Assembly (NCBI RefSeq): GCF_014203595.1
Contig: NZ_JACHJK010000006.1
Span: 1-64,000 of the forward strand
DNA from: Streptomyces echinatus
GTDB lineage: Bacteria; Actinomycetota; Actinomycetes; Streptomycetales; Streptomycetaceae
Reading direction: 5' to 3'
DNA: 64,000 nt
Shown in pieces: positions 34,140-42,811 of the stretch; positions within the stretch are counted from its first letter, which is position 1; every line of letters begins with the position of its first letter. The notes under the pieces were generated by a model. That model ran no database searches. It was not told the DNA's origin and saw only the letters and a program-made list of their open reading frames with translations. Made by a program: the position numbers and the translations under genes.

Positions 34140-35234
34140 CTAGTCGGCGACCGCCGGGTCGACGTGGGTGACGTCCTCCCCGCTCCGCTGCTGCGGGATC
34201 ACCACCGACCCCTGCTGGAGCGCCACGGTGCGGGTGGGGGCCGGGATGCGGATGCCCTCCGCGCGGTAGCGGCGGTGCAGGCGCTTGATGAACTCGTGCT
34301 TGATCCGGTACTGGTCGCTGAACTCGCCCACGCCGAGGATCACCGTGAAGCCGATCCGGGAGTCGCCGAAGGTGTGGAAGCGGATGGCGGGCTCGTGCTC
34401 GGGGACCGCGCCGGTGACGTCCGTCATGACCTCCGTGACCACCTCCGCGGTCACCCGCTCGACGTGCTCCAGGTCGGAGTCGTAGCTCACGCCCACCTGC
34501 ACCAGCACGGTCAGTTCCTGCTCGGGGCGCGTGTAGTTGGTCATATTGGCCTTGGCGAGCTGGCCGTTGGGGATGACCACCAGGTTGTTGGAGAGCGCGC
34601 GGACGGTCGTCTGCCGCCAGTTGATGTCCACGACATAGCCCTCCTCCCCGCTGCTGAGCCGGATGTAGTCACCCGGCTGGACGGTCTTGGAGGCGAGGAT
34701 GTGGATGCCGGCGAAGAGGTTGGCGAGCGTGTCCTGCAGGGCCAGGGCGACCGCCAGACCGCCGACGCCCAGGGCGGTGAGCAGCGGCGCGATCGAGATG
34801 CCGAGGGTCTGCAGGACGACCAGGAAGCCGATCGCCAGCACGAGCACACGGGTGATGTTGACGAAGATGGTCGCCGAACCCGCAACCCCCGAGCGGGACT
34901 GCGTGACCGAGCGGACCAGGCCGGCGATCACCCGCGCCGCGGAGAACGTCACCACGACGATCAGCCAGACCCGGAGCACCTCGTTGGTGTGGTGCTGGAC
35001 GGAACGGGTCAGCGGCAGCACCGCCGCGGCCGCCGAGGCGCCGCCCGCGATCGCCGCCCAGGGGACCACCGAGCGCAGCGCGTCCACGATGACGTCGTCT
35101 CCGCTCCAGCGGGTCCGCTTGGCGTGCCCCGCGAGCCAGCGCAGCAGCGTGCGCGACATGAAGGCGAGCACCAGGCCCGCTCCCAGGGCGATGCCGGCGA
35201 GGACGAGGTCGTCCAGGGTCAGCGAGCGGTTCAC
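34140..35234 (-). CDS. MscS-family mechanosensitive ion channel
   Basis: A 364-residue channel with four N-terminal helices, the pore-lining helix region IAPLLTALGVGGLAVALALQDTLANLFAGIHILAS (glycine/alanine packing and QDTLANLFAG signature), then the beta domain VQPGDYIRLSSGEEGYVVDINWRQTTVR and NNLVVIPNGQLAKANMTNY, and a cytoplasmic cage. It releases solutes on hypo-osmotic shock. The GTG at 35234 follows GGAGGTG. It lies downstream of an amino-acid permease on the same strand but is separated by a probable terminator. Confidence 0.95.
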   Translation of the reverse strand: MNRSLTLDDLVLAGIALGAGLVLAFMSRTLLRWLAGHAKRTRWSGDDVIVDALRSVVPWAAIAGGASAAAAVLPLTRSVQHHTNEVLRVWLIVVVTFSAARVIAGLVRSVTQSRSGVAGSATIFVNITRVLVLAIGFLVVLQTLGISIAPLLTALGVGGLAVALALQDTLANLFAGIHILASKTVQPGDYIRLSSGEEGYVVDINWRQTTVRALSNNLVVIPNGQLAKANMTNYTRPEQELTVLVQVGVSYDSDLEHVERVTAEVVTEVMTDVTGAVPEHEPAIRFHTFGDSRIGFTVILGVGEFSDQYRIKHEFIKRLHRRYRAEGIRIPAPTRTVALQQGSVVIPQQRSGEDVTHVDPAVAD

Positions 35235-35323
35235 CGGTCACCTCCGGGGCGCGCTGCCACTGCGGGAGGCCGGTCGTGAAGTCTCGTCACTTAGTCACCT
35301 GCTCGATGTCCGGGATGTGCGAC

Positions 35324-35356
35324 CGCGCCGGCCCCGGAACTCCGGTGACCGGCGCG
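35324..35356 (-). terminator. Hairpin between the permease and mscS-like genes
   Basis: CGCGCCGG at 35324-35331 and CCGGCGCG at 35349-35356 form an 8-bp stem with a 17-base loop in the 186-bp gap after the permease stop. Confidence 0.5.
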
Positions 35357-35420
35357 CTCGTTCATCCTGCCGTATCCGGCACACCAGTTCTTACCGGGTC
35401 CGGCGGCTTCGGGCAGTGGT

Positions 35421-36959
35421 TCAGACGATGCCCTCGGCGAGTTCCGCCTGGTCACGGTCGCTGCCGTACGCGGCGGTGGTGGGGGTGCCGTACGACCGGC
35501 GGGCGACGTACCACCAGACGCTGGCGAGGACGAGGACCACGGCGAGGGCGATGGAGGCGTAGTTCATCGTGTCGACCGTGACCGGTGACGCCTGCGGCAG
35601 GCAGAACAGCACCGTCACGCACGCCACCCAGCCGACCGCGATCCAGCCGATCGGCCTGCTCCAGCGGCCCAGATGCCACGGCCCCGGCTGGAAACGGTCG
35701 CCCGCGCGCAGCCGGAGGAAGACGGGGATCGCGTAGGCGGGGGTGATGCCGATGACGTTGATGGCGGTCACCGCGTTGTACGCCGTCGCCGAGTACAGCG
35801 ACGGCAGGGCGAGGACGCCCGCCACGACGACGGCCAGCCAGACGGCGGCGACCGGGGTCTGGGTGCGGCCGCTCACCTTGCGCCACAGGTGCGAGCCGGG
35901 CAGCGCCCCGTCCCGGCTGAACGCGAACACCATCCGGCTGGCCGCGGCCACCTCGGCGTTGCCGCAGAACAGCTGGGCGATGATGACCACGAGGAGCAGC
36001 GCGCTGGCGCCGTCGGTGCCGAGACCGTCGAGCATGATCTGGGCGGGCGGCACACCGGTGTCCGTGGTGCGCGTGGTGTCGTAGTCCTGGATGGCGAAGG
36101 TGAGTCCGGCCAGCAGCACGAACCCCGCGATCCAGGACACCCAGATGGCGCGGACGATGCCGCGGGACGCCGCCACCGAGGCGTGCGAGGTCTCCTCCGA
36201 CAGGTGCGCGGAGGCGTCGTAGCCGGAGAACGTGTACTGGGCCAGGAGCAGGCCGATCGCGGCCACGTACAACGGGTTGTCCCAGCCAGTCTCGTTGACG
36301 AACTCGGTGAACACGAACGACGGCGAGCGGTGGTGGTCGGGGACGATCGCCAGCACGCCGACGATCAGCGCGACGCCCGCCAGGTGCCACCACACGCTGA
36401 CCGAGTTGAGCAGGCTCACCAGGCGGACGCCGAACAGGTTCAGCACCGCGTGCAGCAGCAGGATGGCGCAGAAGATCAGCATGGTCCTGCCGGGCGTCGG
36501 CTCGAAGCCCCACTGGATGTTGGCGAACGCGCCGGCGAACAGGGCCGCGCCGTAGTCGATGCCGGCGATCGCGCCGAGCAGTCCGAGCAGATTCAGCCAG
36601 CCCGTGTACCAGCCCCAGCGGCGGCCGCCGAGCCGGTCGGCCATGTAGTACAGGGCGCCGGAGGTCGGATAGGCGCTGGTGACCTCGGCGAGCGCGAGCC
36701 CGACGCACAGCACGAACAGGCCGACGCCGGCCCAGCCCCACAGCATCACGGCGGGGCCGCCGGTGGCCAGGCCGAAGCCGTACAGGGTCATGCAGCCGGA
36801 CAGGATCGAGATCACCGAGAAGCTGATGGCGAAGTTGCCGAAGCCGCCCATGCGGCGGGCCAGCACCGGCCGGTAGCCCAGTTCGCGCAGGCGCTGTTCC
36901 TCGTCCTGCTGCGGCAGACCGGGGGAGGGGGCGGGCGAGGGATCGGGGGTGGGGGACAC
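35421..36959 (-). CDS. APC-superfamily amino acid/GABA-type permease
   Basis: A 512-residue, 12-helix permease. After a Pro-rich N terminus (DEEQRLRELGYRPVLARRMGGFGNFAISFSVISILSG, family opening of the GABA permease/choline-like ACT branch) come GPAVMLWGWAGVGLFVLCVGLALAEVTSAYPTSGALYY and the TM6-like YTFSGYDASAHLSEETSHAS (key residues SGYDAS-HLSEET). It likely imports a neutral amino acid, GABA or an amine. The GTG at 36959 follows GGAGGT. An 8-bp direct repeat of GTTGTCGA and a cluster of 22-23-bp repeats lie just upstream. Confidence 0.88.
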   Translation of the reverse strand: MSPTPDPSPAPSPGLPQQDEEQRLRELGYRPVLARRMGGFGNFAISFSVISILSGCMTLYGFGLATGGPAVMLWGWAGVGLFVLCVGLALAEVTSAYPTSGALYYMADRLGGRRWGWYTGWLNLLGLLGAIAGIDYGAALFAGAFANIQWGFEPTPGRTMLIFCAILLLHAVLNLFGVRLVSLLNSVSVWWHLAGVALIVGVLAIVPDHHRSPSFVFTEFVNETGWDNPLYVAAIGLLLAQYTFSGYDASAHLSEETSHASVAASRGIVRAIWVSWIAGFVLLAGLTFAIQDYDTTRTTDTGVPPAQIMLDGLGTDGASALLLVVIIAQLFCGNAEVAAASRMVFAFSRDGALPGSHLWRKVSGRTQTPVAAVWLAVVVAGVLALPSLYSATAYNAVTAINVIGITPAYAIPVFLRLRAGDRFQPGPWHLGRWSRPIGWIAVGWVACVTVLFCLPQASPVTVDTMNYASIALAVVLVLASVWWYVARRSYGTPTTAAYGSDRDQAELAEGIV

Positions 36960-36982
36960 GCGGGGACCTCCGGGATCGGGCG

Positions 36983-37002
36983 GTTGTCGAGACAGTTGTC
37001 GA
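36983..37002. repeat. GTTGTCGA direct repeat upstream of the permease
   Basis: GTTGTCGA occurs at 36983-36990 and 36995-37002 with a 12-bp period, about 12-30 bp upstream of the permease ribosome binding site. This spacing suits a regulator binding in tandem on one face of the helix. Confidence 0.5.
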
Positions 37003-37015
37003 ACGGGACCTGCTG

Positions 37016-37129
37016 GGTGGTGCGGAGGAGCGCTCAGCGGTGGTGCGGAGGGGGTTCGGCGGTGGTGCGGAGGAACGGTCGGCGGTGGTGCGGACGTGCG
37101 TTCAAGGGCGGTGCGGAGGGGCGTTCGGG
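37016..37129. repeat. Five-copy imperfect 22-23-bp tandem repeat
   Basis: Copies start at 37016, 37039, 37061, 37084 and 37107, each built on GGTGGTGCGGAGG followed by a variable (G/A)nCGTTCGGC-like tail. A sixth degenerate copy follows. The array is in the 250-bp gap between two minus-strand genes. It may be noncoding, though reading frames through it are open because of base composition. Confidence 0.85.
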
Positions 37130-37209
37130 AGTGCGGCGGGTGGTTCAGGAGGGAGAGACGGGGCGTTCGGGGGCGGGAGCGGGCGTCCCCGCCTCGGTGT
37201 CCGGCACGT

Positions 37210-38196
37210 TCAGGGGCGTGAGCCGTCCGCGGCGGCCGCACAGCGGTCCCGGGCCTGGACGAAGATCTCCACGGCACGGTCCCGGTCCCGGGTGCGGTAC
37301 ATCCAGGGCGGGGGCGTGAAATAGGGGCCGATCGCCTCGAACACCCGGGCCGCGTCCGGGAACTGCAGCGAGCCCCACAGGGCGTGGGCCAGGTGGTTGA
37401 GGTCGGGCAGCGCGCGTTCTGCGGGCGGGGTCCGTTCGAACCAGTCCCGCAGCGCGCGCCGTGCCTCGCGGGCCGCTTCCTCCACCACCCAGTGCAGGTC
37501 CAGCGCCGCGTCGTGCCCGCTGTCGCGGCGGTAGCGCTCGACGCGGACGTACAGCGGCAGCAGGTGCAGCGCGGAACCCGGCGGGGCCTGGCCGGCGGCC
37601 CACTGCGCGTACCCGGCGGCCTCCGCGAGCCGTCCCGTGCCGCCGCGCGCGTACAGGAACTGCAGCATCCGGTGGTGGGCCTCGCGGTTGAACGGGTCGC
37701 GCTTGCCGGCCTCGGCCAGCAGCCCCCAGGGACCCGGCGGCAGCATCGGCTCCGGCGGCCCGGCCCGGTGCTCCTCCCAGCGCTGCTCGGGATCGAGCTG
37801 GGCCAGCGCCAGCAGACACACCCAGGGCACGGGATCCCCGGGCGCGGCCACCGTGGCCGACTGGGCGGCGTCCCACGCCTCGATCCACAACTCATGGGTA
37901 CGGCGGTGCTGTTCCCGCCGGGCCCGCAGCGCCCGCTCCACGCCGACCCGGGCGTGCATGACCGCGCCGTGGACACTGTCCGGCTCCTCGGCGAGCCACG
38001 CACGGACGACGTCGGTGCCGGCGGCCGTCGCCGCCAGTACCTGGGTGCGCTGGGTCCACTGCCACCACTGCGTGGTCTCCGCGAGCAGGGTGCGCATGGC
38101 CATCCAGCGGCCGGTGCGCAGGTCCTGGAGCGCGGAGCGCAGGGCGTGGTCGGGGCCGGCGGGATCGTAGGAGGGGCGGACTCCGTCTCTGGCCAT
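37210..38196 (-). CDS. Hypothetical helical protein, unknown function
   Basis: A 328-residue soluble protein, mostly helical and rich in tryptophan, with no signal peptide or membrane segment. Recurrent helix pairs (TGRWMAMRTLLAETTQWWQW, EAWDAAQSATVAAPGDPVPWVCLLALAQLD, EAHHRMLQFLYARGGTG, ALHLLPLYVRVERYRRD) suggest a TPR-like fold. I recognise no named domain; similar proteins are annotated as hypothetical in Streptomyces. The ATG at 38196 lacks a strong ribosome binding site. It is divergent from the kinase operon, with a TATAGT box at about 38303-38308 on the minus strand, and upstream of the permease. Confidence 0.75.
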   Translation of the reverse strand: MARDGVRPSYDPAGPDHALRSALQDLRTGRWMAMRTLLAETTQWWQWTQRTQVLAATAAGTDVVRAWLAEEPDSVHGAVMHARVGVERALRARREQHRRTHELWIEAWDAAQSATVAAPGDPVPWVCLLALAQLDPEQRWEEHRAGPPEPMLPPGPWGLLAEAGKRDPFNREAHHRMLQFLYARGGTGRLAEAAGYAQWAAGQAPPGSALHLLPLYVRVERYRRDSGHDAALDLHWVVEEAAREARRALRDWFERTPPAERALPDLNHLAHALWGSLQFPDAARVFEAIGPYFTPPPWMYRTRDRDRAVEIFVQARDRCAAAADGSRP

Positions 38197-38340
38197 CAGC
38201 CGCCGGCCCCCGGCCACTGGCGCACGGGCGAGGTGGCGGGGTGACGTTGCAACAGCCCTCCCCTGGGCGGTGGTGGAGCGGTCTTCGTGTGGTCGGCGGT
38301 CACTATAGAGGCGGAGGTTCCGGCGTACCATTGTTGCCAA

Positions 38341-38367
38341 GTCAACCATCCTGCAAGGCGAGTTGAC
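38341..38367. promoter_or_regulatory. GTCAAC-15-GTTGAC inverted repeat, candidate operator
   Basis: GTCAAC at 38341-38346 and GTTGAC at 38362-38367 are exact complements separated by 15 bp. They lie between the hypothetical gene and the kinase operon, about 85 bp upstream of the kinase start. No regulator gene is adjacent. Confidence 0.4.
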
Positions 38368-38451
38368 CGAGCGCCGGAACACCTTGACGCCGGACCCGGT
38401 GCGGCGGCAGGCTGGCGCGGTGATCTTCAGGACCGGAGCGAAGGGCGCGCG

Positions 38452-39882
38452 ATGACGGGGCCGGTGCTCGCCGTCGACCAGGGCACGTCCGGCACCAAGG
38501 CGCTGGTGGTCTGCCCGGAACGCGGTGTCCTCGGCACCGGGTTCGCCGAGGTGCGGCCCCGTTATCTGCCCGGCGGCCTCGCCGAGGTGGACCCGGCCCA
38601 GCTGTACGACTCGGTCGTCGACGCCGGCCGGCGGGCACTCGCCGAAGCCGGTGAGGACGTCGTCGCGCTCGGCCTCGCCAACCAGGGCGAGACCGTCCTC
38701 GCCTGGGACCCGGCCACCGGCCGCCCGCTGACCGACGCCCTGGTCTGGCAGGACCGGCGCGCCGAGACCGTCTGCGCCGAACTGGCCGAACAAGCCGAGG
38801 AGTTGCGGCGGCTGACCGGCCTGCCCCTCGATCCGTACTTCGCCGCGCCCAAGATGGCCTGGATCCGCCGTCACCTCACCGGCGAAGGCGTCGTCACCAC
38901 CTCCGACGCCTGGCTGGTCCACCGCCTCACCGGCGCCTACGTCACCGACGCCGCCACCGCCGGCCGCACCCAGCTGCTGGACCTGGACCGCGCCGAGTGG
39001 TCCCCGCGCGCCCTGGACCTCTACGGCCTGGCCGGCGAGCGCCTGCCCGAGGTCACCGACACGGCCGGGCCGGTGGGGACGACCACGGCCTTCGGCCCCG
39101 AGATCCCGCTCACCGGGCTGATCGTCGACCAGCAGGCCGCCCTGCTCGCCCAGCGTGTCACCGGCCCCGGCGCCGCCAAGTGCACCTACGGCACCGGCGC
39201 CTTCCTGCTCGCGCACACCGGCGACCGCCCCCGGCGCGGCGACTCCGGCCTGGTCGCTTGCGTGGCCTGGCGGCTCGCCGGACGCACCAGCTACTGCCTG
39301 GACGGCCAGGTGTACACCGCCGCCTCCGCCGTCCGCTGGCTCACCGACCTCGGCGTCATCTCCTCCGCCGCCGACCTCGACCCGGTCGGCGGCGCCGTTC
39401 CCGACAGCGGCGGCGTCACCTTCGTCCCGGCCCTCGCCGGACTCGCCGCCCCCTGGTGGCGCGGCGACCTGCGCGGCTCCCTCACCGGACTCGGCCTCGA
39501 CACCACCCCCGGGCACCTGGTGCGCGCCCTGTGCGAGGGCATCGCCGCCCAGGTCGCCGAACTCGCCGAGGCCGCCGCCGGCGACCTCGGCGCGCCGCTG
39601 GAGACGCTCCGCGTCGACGGCGGCCTCACCCGCTCCGCGCTGCTCATGCAGACCCAGGCCGACCTGCTCCAGCGCCCCGTCGAGGTGTCCGCGCTGCCCG
39701 ACGCCACCGCGCTCGGCACCGCCGCCCTCGCCCGCCTCGGCGCCGACCCCGCGCTCGGCGTCGAGGACGCCCTGCCCGACTGGAAGCCCGCCGCCGTGTA
39801 CGAGCCCCGCATCCCGGCCGGCCGGGCCGCCGAACGCCGCGCCGGCTTCCGCACCGCCGTCGCCGCCCTGCTCGGCCCGTGA
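38452..39882 (+). CDS. FGGY-family polyol/carbohydrate kinase (glycerol kinase-like)
   Basis: A 476-residue ATP-dependent sugar/polyol kinase. The N-terminal phosphate-binding motif is VLAVDQGTSGTKALVV. The family also shows LTDALVWQDRR, YGTGAFLLAHTG and the catalytic aspartate in LTGLIVDQQAALLAQ, with RVDGGLTRSALLMQ at the C-terminal FGGY signature. E. coli glycerol kinase has NQRET, whose Arg83 and Glu84 contact glycerol; here the motif is NQGET with Gly79 in place of Arg. The substrate may therefore be another polyol. Its stop overlaps the next gene (GTGA). ATG 38452 follows GAAGGG. Confidence 0.88.
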   Translation: MTGPVLAVDQGTSGTKALVVCPERGVLGTGFAEVRPRYLPGGLAEVDPAQLYDSVVDAGRRALAEAGEDVVALGLANQGETVLAWDPATGRPLTDALVWQDRRAETVCAELAEQAEELRRLTGLPLDPYFAAPKMAWIRRHLTGEGVVTTSDAWLVHRLTGAYVTDAATAGRTQLLDLDRAEWSPRALDLYGLAGERLPEVTDTAGPVGTTTAFGPEIPLTGLIVDQQAALLAQRVTGPGAAKCTYGTGAFLLAHTGDRPRRGDSGLVACVAWRLAGRTSYCLDGQVYTAASAVRWLTDLGVISSAADLDPVGGAVPDSGGVTFVPALAGLAAPWWRGDLRGSLTGLGLDTTPGHLVRALCEGIAAQVAELAEAAAGDLGAPLETLRVDGGLTRSALLMQTQADLLQRPVEVSALPDATALGTAALARLGADPALGVEDALPDWKPAAVYEPRIPAGRAAERRAGFRTAVAALLGP

Positions 39883-41309
39883 CCGTCACCGCGGACGGCC
39901 CGCTGCCGTCGACGCCGTACGACGTGGCGGTCGTCGGCGCCGGCGTGGTCGGCTGCGCCGTCGCCCGCGAACTCGCCCGTCACCCCCGGCTGCGCATCGC
40001 CCTCGTCGAGGCCCAGGACGACGTCGGCCAGGGCACCTCCAAGGCCAACACCGCGATCCTGCACACCGGTTTCGACGCCACCCGCGGCACCCTGGAGGCC
40101 CGGCTGGTCCGCGAGGGGTACCAGCGGCTCAGCGCCTACGCCGCCGAGACCGGCATCCCCGTCGAACGCGTCGGCGCCCTGCTGGTCGCCTGGGACGAGG
40201 AACAGCTCGCCGCGCTGCCGGGGCTGGCCGCGAAGGCCGGGCGCAACGGCTGCCACGACACCGTCCTGCTGGGCCCCGGCGAACTGTACGCCCGCGAACC
40301 CCACCTCGGCCCCGGCGCGCTCGGCGCCCTGCACGTCCCCGGCGAGAGCATCCTCTGCCCCTGGACGACGACCCTGGCGTACGCCACCCAGGCGGTCCGC
40401 GCCGGAACCGACCTGCACCTCGACACCCCCGTGCGGGCGGTGGAGCGGACGGCGGACGGACACCGGCTGACCACCGGCCGGGGCATCCTGCACGCCCGCC
40501 ACCTGGTCAACGCGGCCGGCCTGCACGCCGACACCCTCGACCGCGCGCTCGGTCACGAGGACTTCACCGTCACCCCCCGCCGCGGCCAGCTCCTGGTGTA
40601 CGACAAGCTCGCCCGCCCCCTCGTCCGGCACATCCTGCTGCCCGTACCGACCGCCCTCGGCAAGGGCGTCCTGGTCGCCCCGACCGTCTACGGCAACGTC
40701 CTGCTCGGCCCCACCGCCGAGGACCTGCACGACAGACGGGCCACCGAGACCACCGCCGACGGACTGGCCGCGCTGCGCGACCAGGGCCGGCGCATCCTGC
40801 CCGCCCTGCTCGACGAGGAGGTCACCGCCGTCTACGCCGGGCTGCGCGCGGCGACCGAGCACGAGGACTACCGCATCACCGCCCACCCCGGGCAGGCGTA
40901 CGTCACCGTCGGCGGCATCCGCTCCACCGGCCTGACCGCGTCCCTGGCCATCGCCGCCCACGTCACCGGCCTGCTGGCTGGCACCGGACTCGACCCCGGC
41001 CCGGTACGCGAGCTCGAACCGGTGGCCATGCCCAACCTCGGCGAGGCCTTCCCGCGCCCCCACCAGCGGCCCGACCTCATCGCCGCCGACCCCGAGTACG
41101 GCACCCTCGTCTGCCACTGCGAGCGCGTCTCCCGCGGGGAGATCCGCGACGCCCTCGCCGGCCCGGTCCCGCCGCGCACCCTGGAGGGACTGCGCCGCCG
41201 CACCCGGGCACGGGCGGGCCGCTGCCAGGGGTTCTACTGCGGCGCCGCGGTACGAGACCTGTTCGAACGGGGACGCTCCGCGGCGGAGCCAAAAGGGGAC
41301 AGGGCATGA
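39879..41309 (+). CDS. GlpA-like FAD-dependent dehydrogenase with BFD [2Fe-2S] domain
   Basis: A 476-residue protein. The DAO-type FAD domain has VAVVGAGVVGCAVARELARHP, the GTSKANTAILHTGFDA segment typical of glycerol-3-phosphate/L-2-hydroxyglutarate dehydrogenases, LVNAAGLHAD and the TVGGIRSTGLTASLAIA end. A BFD-like domain follows, with cysteines in LVCHCERVSRGEI and RCQGFYCGAAV. This matches GlpA of three-subunit glycerol-3-phosphate dehydrogenases. It should oxidise the phosphorylated product of the upstream kinase. Start and stop overlap both neighbours, so the three genes are translationally coupled. Confidence 0.88.
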   Translation: MTVTADGPLPSTPYDVAVVGAGVVGCAVARELARHPRLRIALVEAQDDVGQGTSKANTAILHTGFDATRGTLEARLVREGYQRLSAYAAETGIPVERVGALLVAWDEEQLAALPGLAAKAGRNGCHDTVLLGPGELYAREPHLGPGALGALHVPGESILCPWTTTLAYATQAVRAGTDLHLDTPVRAVERTADGHRLTTGRGILHARHLVNAAGLHADTLDRALGHEDFTVTPRRGQLLVYDKLARPLVRHILLPVPTALGKGVLVAPTVYGNVLLGPTAEDLHDRRATETTADGLAALRDQGRRILPALLDEEVTAVYAGLRAATEHEDYRITAHPGQAYVTVGGIRSTGLTASLAIAAHVTGLLAGTGLDPGPVRELEPVAMPNLGEAFPRPHQRPDLIAADPEYGTLVCHCERVSRGEIRDALAGPVPPRTLEGLRRRTRARAGRCQGFYCGAAVRDLFERGRSAAEPKGDRA

Positions 41310-42538
41310 CGGCCGCCCGCCGGGTCGACGTCCTCGTCGTCGGCGCCGGACCCGCCGGGCTCGCCGCCGCCGCGCGGCTGGCCCTCGCGGGTGCCGGGCG
41401 CGTGGAGGTGCTGGAGCGGGAGGCGCGGCCCGGCGGAGTGCCCAGGACCTGCGCGCACGGCGGCTTCGGCACCTGGACCCGTCCGCTCACCGGCCCCGGT
41501 TACGCCCGCCTGCTCACGGAGGCCGCCGAGCGGGCCGGCGCCACGCTGCGGACCGGGGTGACGGCACTGGACTGGGCGGCGGCGGGCCCGGTGCTCACCG
41601 TGGTGGGCCCCGGTGGGCCGGAGACCGTCGAGGCCCGGGCGGTCGTCCTCGCCACCGGTGCCCGCGAACGCCCCCGCACCGCCCGGCTGGTGCCCGGCAC
41701 CCGTCCGGCCGGCGTCTACACCACCGGCGAACTCCAGCGGGCGGTCCACCTGTTCGGACAGCACATCGGCACCCGCGCGGTGGTGGCCGGCGCCGAGGAG
41801 GTCTCCTACGCGGCGGCCGGCACCCTGCGCGCGGCCGGCGCCGAGGTCGTCGCCCTGGTCACGGAGCACCCCAGCGCCCAGGCCGGCCCCGCCCGCGCCC
41901 AGGCCGCCCGGCTGCGTCACGGCATCCCGCTGCTGACCGGCACCACCGTCACCGAACTCCTCGGCCACGGGCGGCTGTCCGGTGTCCGCGTCCGGCACCG
42001 GGACGGCCGTACGGCCGTACTCGCCTGCGACACCGTGGTGTTCACGGGCGACTTCGTCCCCGACCACGAACTGGCCCGGCGCGGTGGTCTCGCCATGGAC
42101 CCCGGCACCCGGGGGCCGGCCGTCGACGGCTCCGCGCACACCTCACGCCCCGGTGTGTTCGCCGCCGGCAACCTGCTGCACGCCGTGGAGCCCGCCGGCA
42201 CCGCGGCCCGCGAGGGCGCCCGGGCGGGCCGCGCGGTCCTGGACCACCTGGCGGGCGCCCCCTGGCCGGACCCGGGCGTACCCGTGGTCGTGTCGGAGCC
42301 GCTGCGCTGGATCGCCCCGAACCGCGTCACGCCGGCCGCCCGGCCCGGCGGCCACGTCCTGCGCACCGGCGTTCCGCTGCCGCACCCCGTCCTGTACGTC
42401 CGCCAGGACGGCCGCCTGCTGCACCGCCGGCGCCTGGGCCCCGGCACCGCCCACCCGAACCGCACCCTGACCCTCCCCGCCCACTGGCACGACCGTGTCG
42501 ACCCCGAGGGCGGGGAGGTACGGGTCAGCACGGACTGA
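41306..42538 (+). CDS. NAD(P)/FAD-dependent oxidoreductase of the kinase-GlpA operon
   Basis: A 410-residue two-dinucleotide-fold oxidoreductase: VLVVGAGPAGLAAAARLALAG, VVLATGARERPRTARLVPG, TRAVVAGAEEVSYAAAGTLRAAG and the FAD end PGVFAAGNLLHAVEPAGTAAREG. There are no pairs of redox cysteines like those in thioredoxin reductase. In Clostridia and Thermotogae a kinase, a GlpA-like protein and this type of enzyme occur with a DUF1667 gene; the DUF1667 partner is absent here. The ATG overlaps the previous stop (ATGA). The likely role is electron transfer from the GlpA-like subunit. Confidence 0.85.
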   Translation: MTAARRVDVLVVGAGPAGLAAAARLALAGAGRVEVLEREARPGGVPRTCAHGGFGTWTRPLTGPGYARLLTEAAERAGATLRTGVTALDWAAAGPVLTVVGPGGPETVEARAVVLATGARERPRTARLVPGTRPAGVYTTGELQRAVHLFGQHIGTRAVVAGAEEVSYAAAGTLRAAGAEVVALVTEHPSAQAGPARAQAARLRHGIPLLTGTTVTELLGHGRLSGVRVRHRDGRTAVLACDTVVFTGDFVPDHELARRGGLAMDPGTRGPAVDGSAHTSRPGVFAAGNLLHAVEPAGTAAREGARAGRAVLDHLAGAPWPDPGVPVVVSEPLRWIAPNRVTPAARPGGHVLRTGVPLPHPVLYVRQDGRLLHRRRLGPGTAHPNRTLTLPAHWHDRVDPEGGEVRVSTD

Positions 42539-42811
42539 GCCCGGCCGCACCCGCGCAGGGCTGGGGGAGGGGGGAGGTGCGGACGGGCACGGAGCGAGCG
42601 GGGTCGCAGCCGGGTCGTGCCGGGGGGTGCCGTAGCCGGGTCGGACCCGAGGAACGCGGGTGGGCACGGACCGCGCGAGGGCGTCGCCGCGGCGAGCCAC
42701 CGGAGGGCGGCCGGTGTCCGGTGTCTTTCAGCGTGCGCCGGGGCGAGGGCGGCTGATGTTCTTCCGGGCGTGCCGGGGTGTCGGCGACCGTGGCCGGTGT
42801 CCGGCCGCGGC

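Noticed and set aside
38452..39882. Plain glycerol kinase (glpK)
   Set aside because: The glycerol-contacting Arg of NQRET is Gly, so I call only the FGGY family.
42539..42811. Possible gene in the 273-bp gap before the crotonase
   Set aside because: Only G-rich repeats (AGCCGGGTCG twice) and no start with a ribosome binding site or conserved domain.
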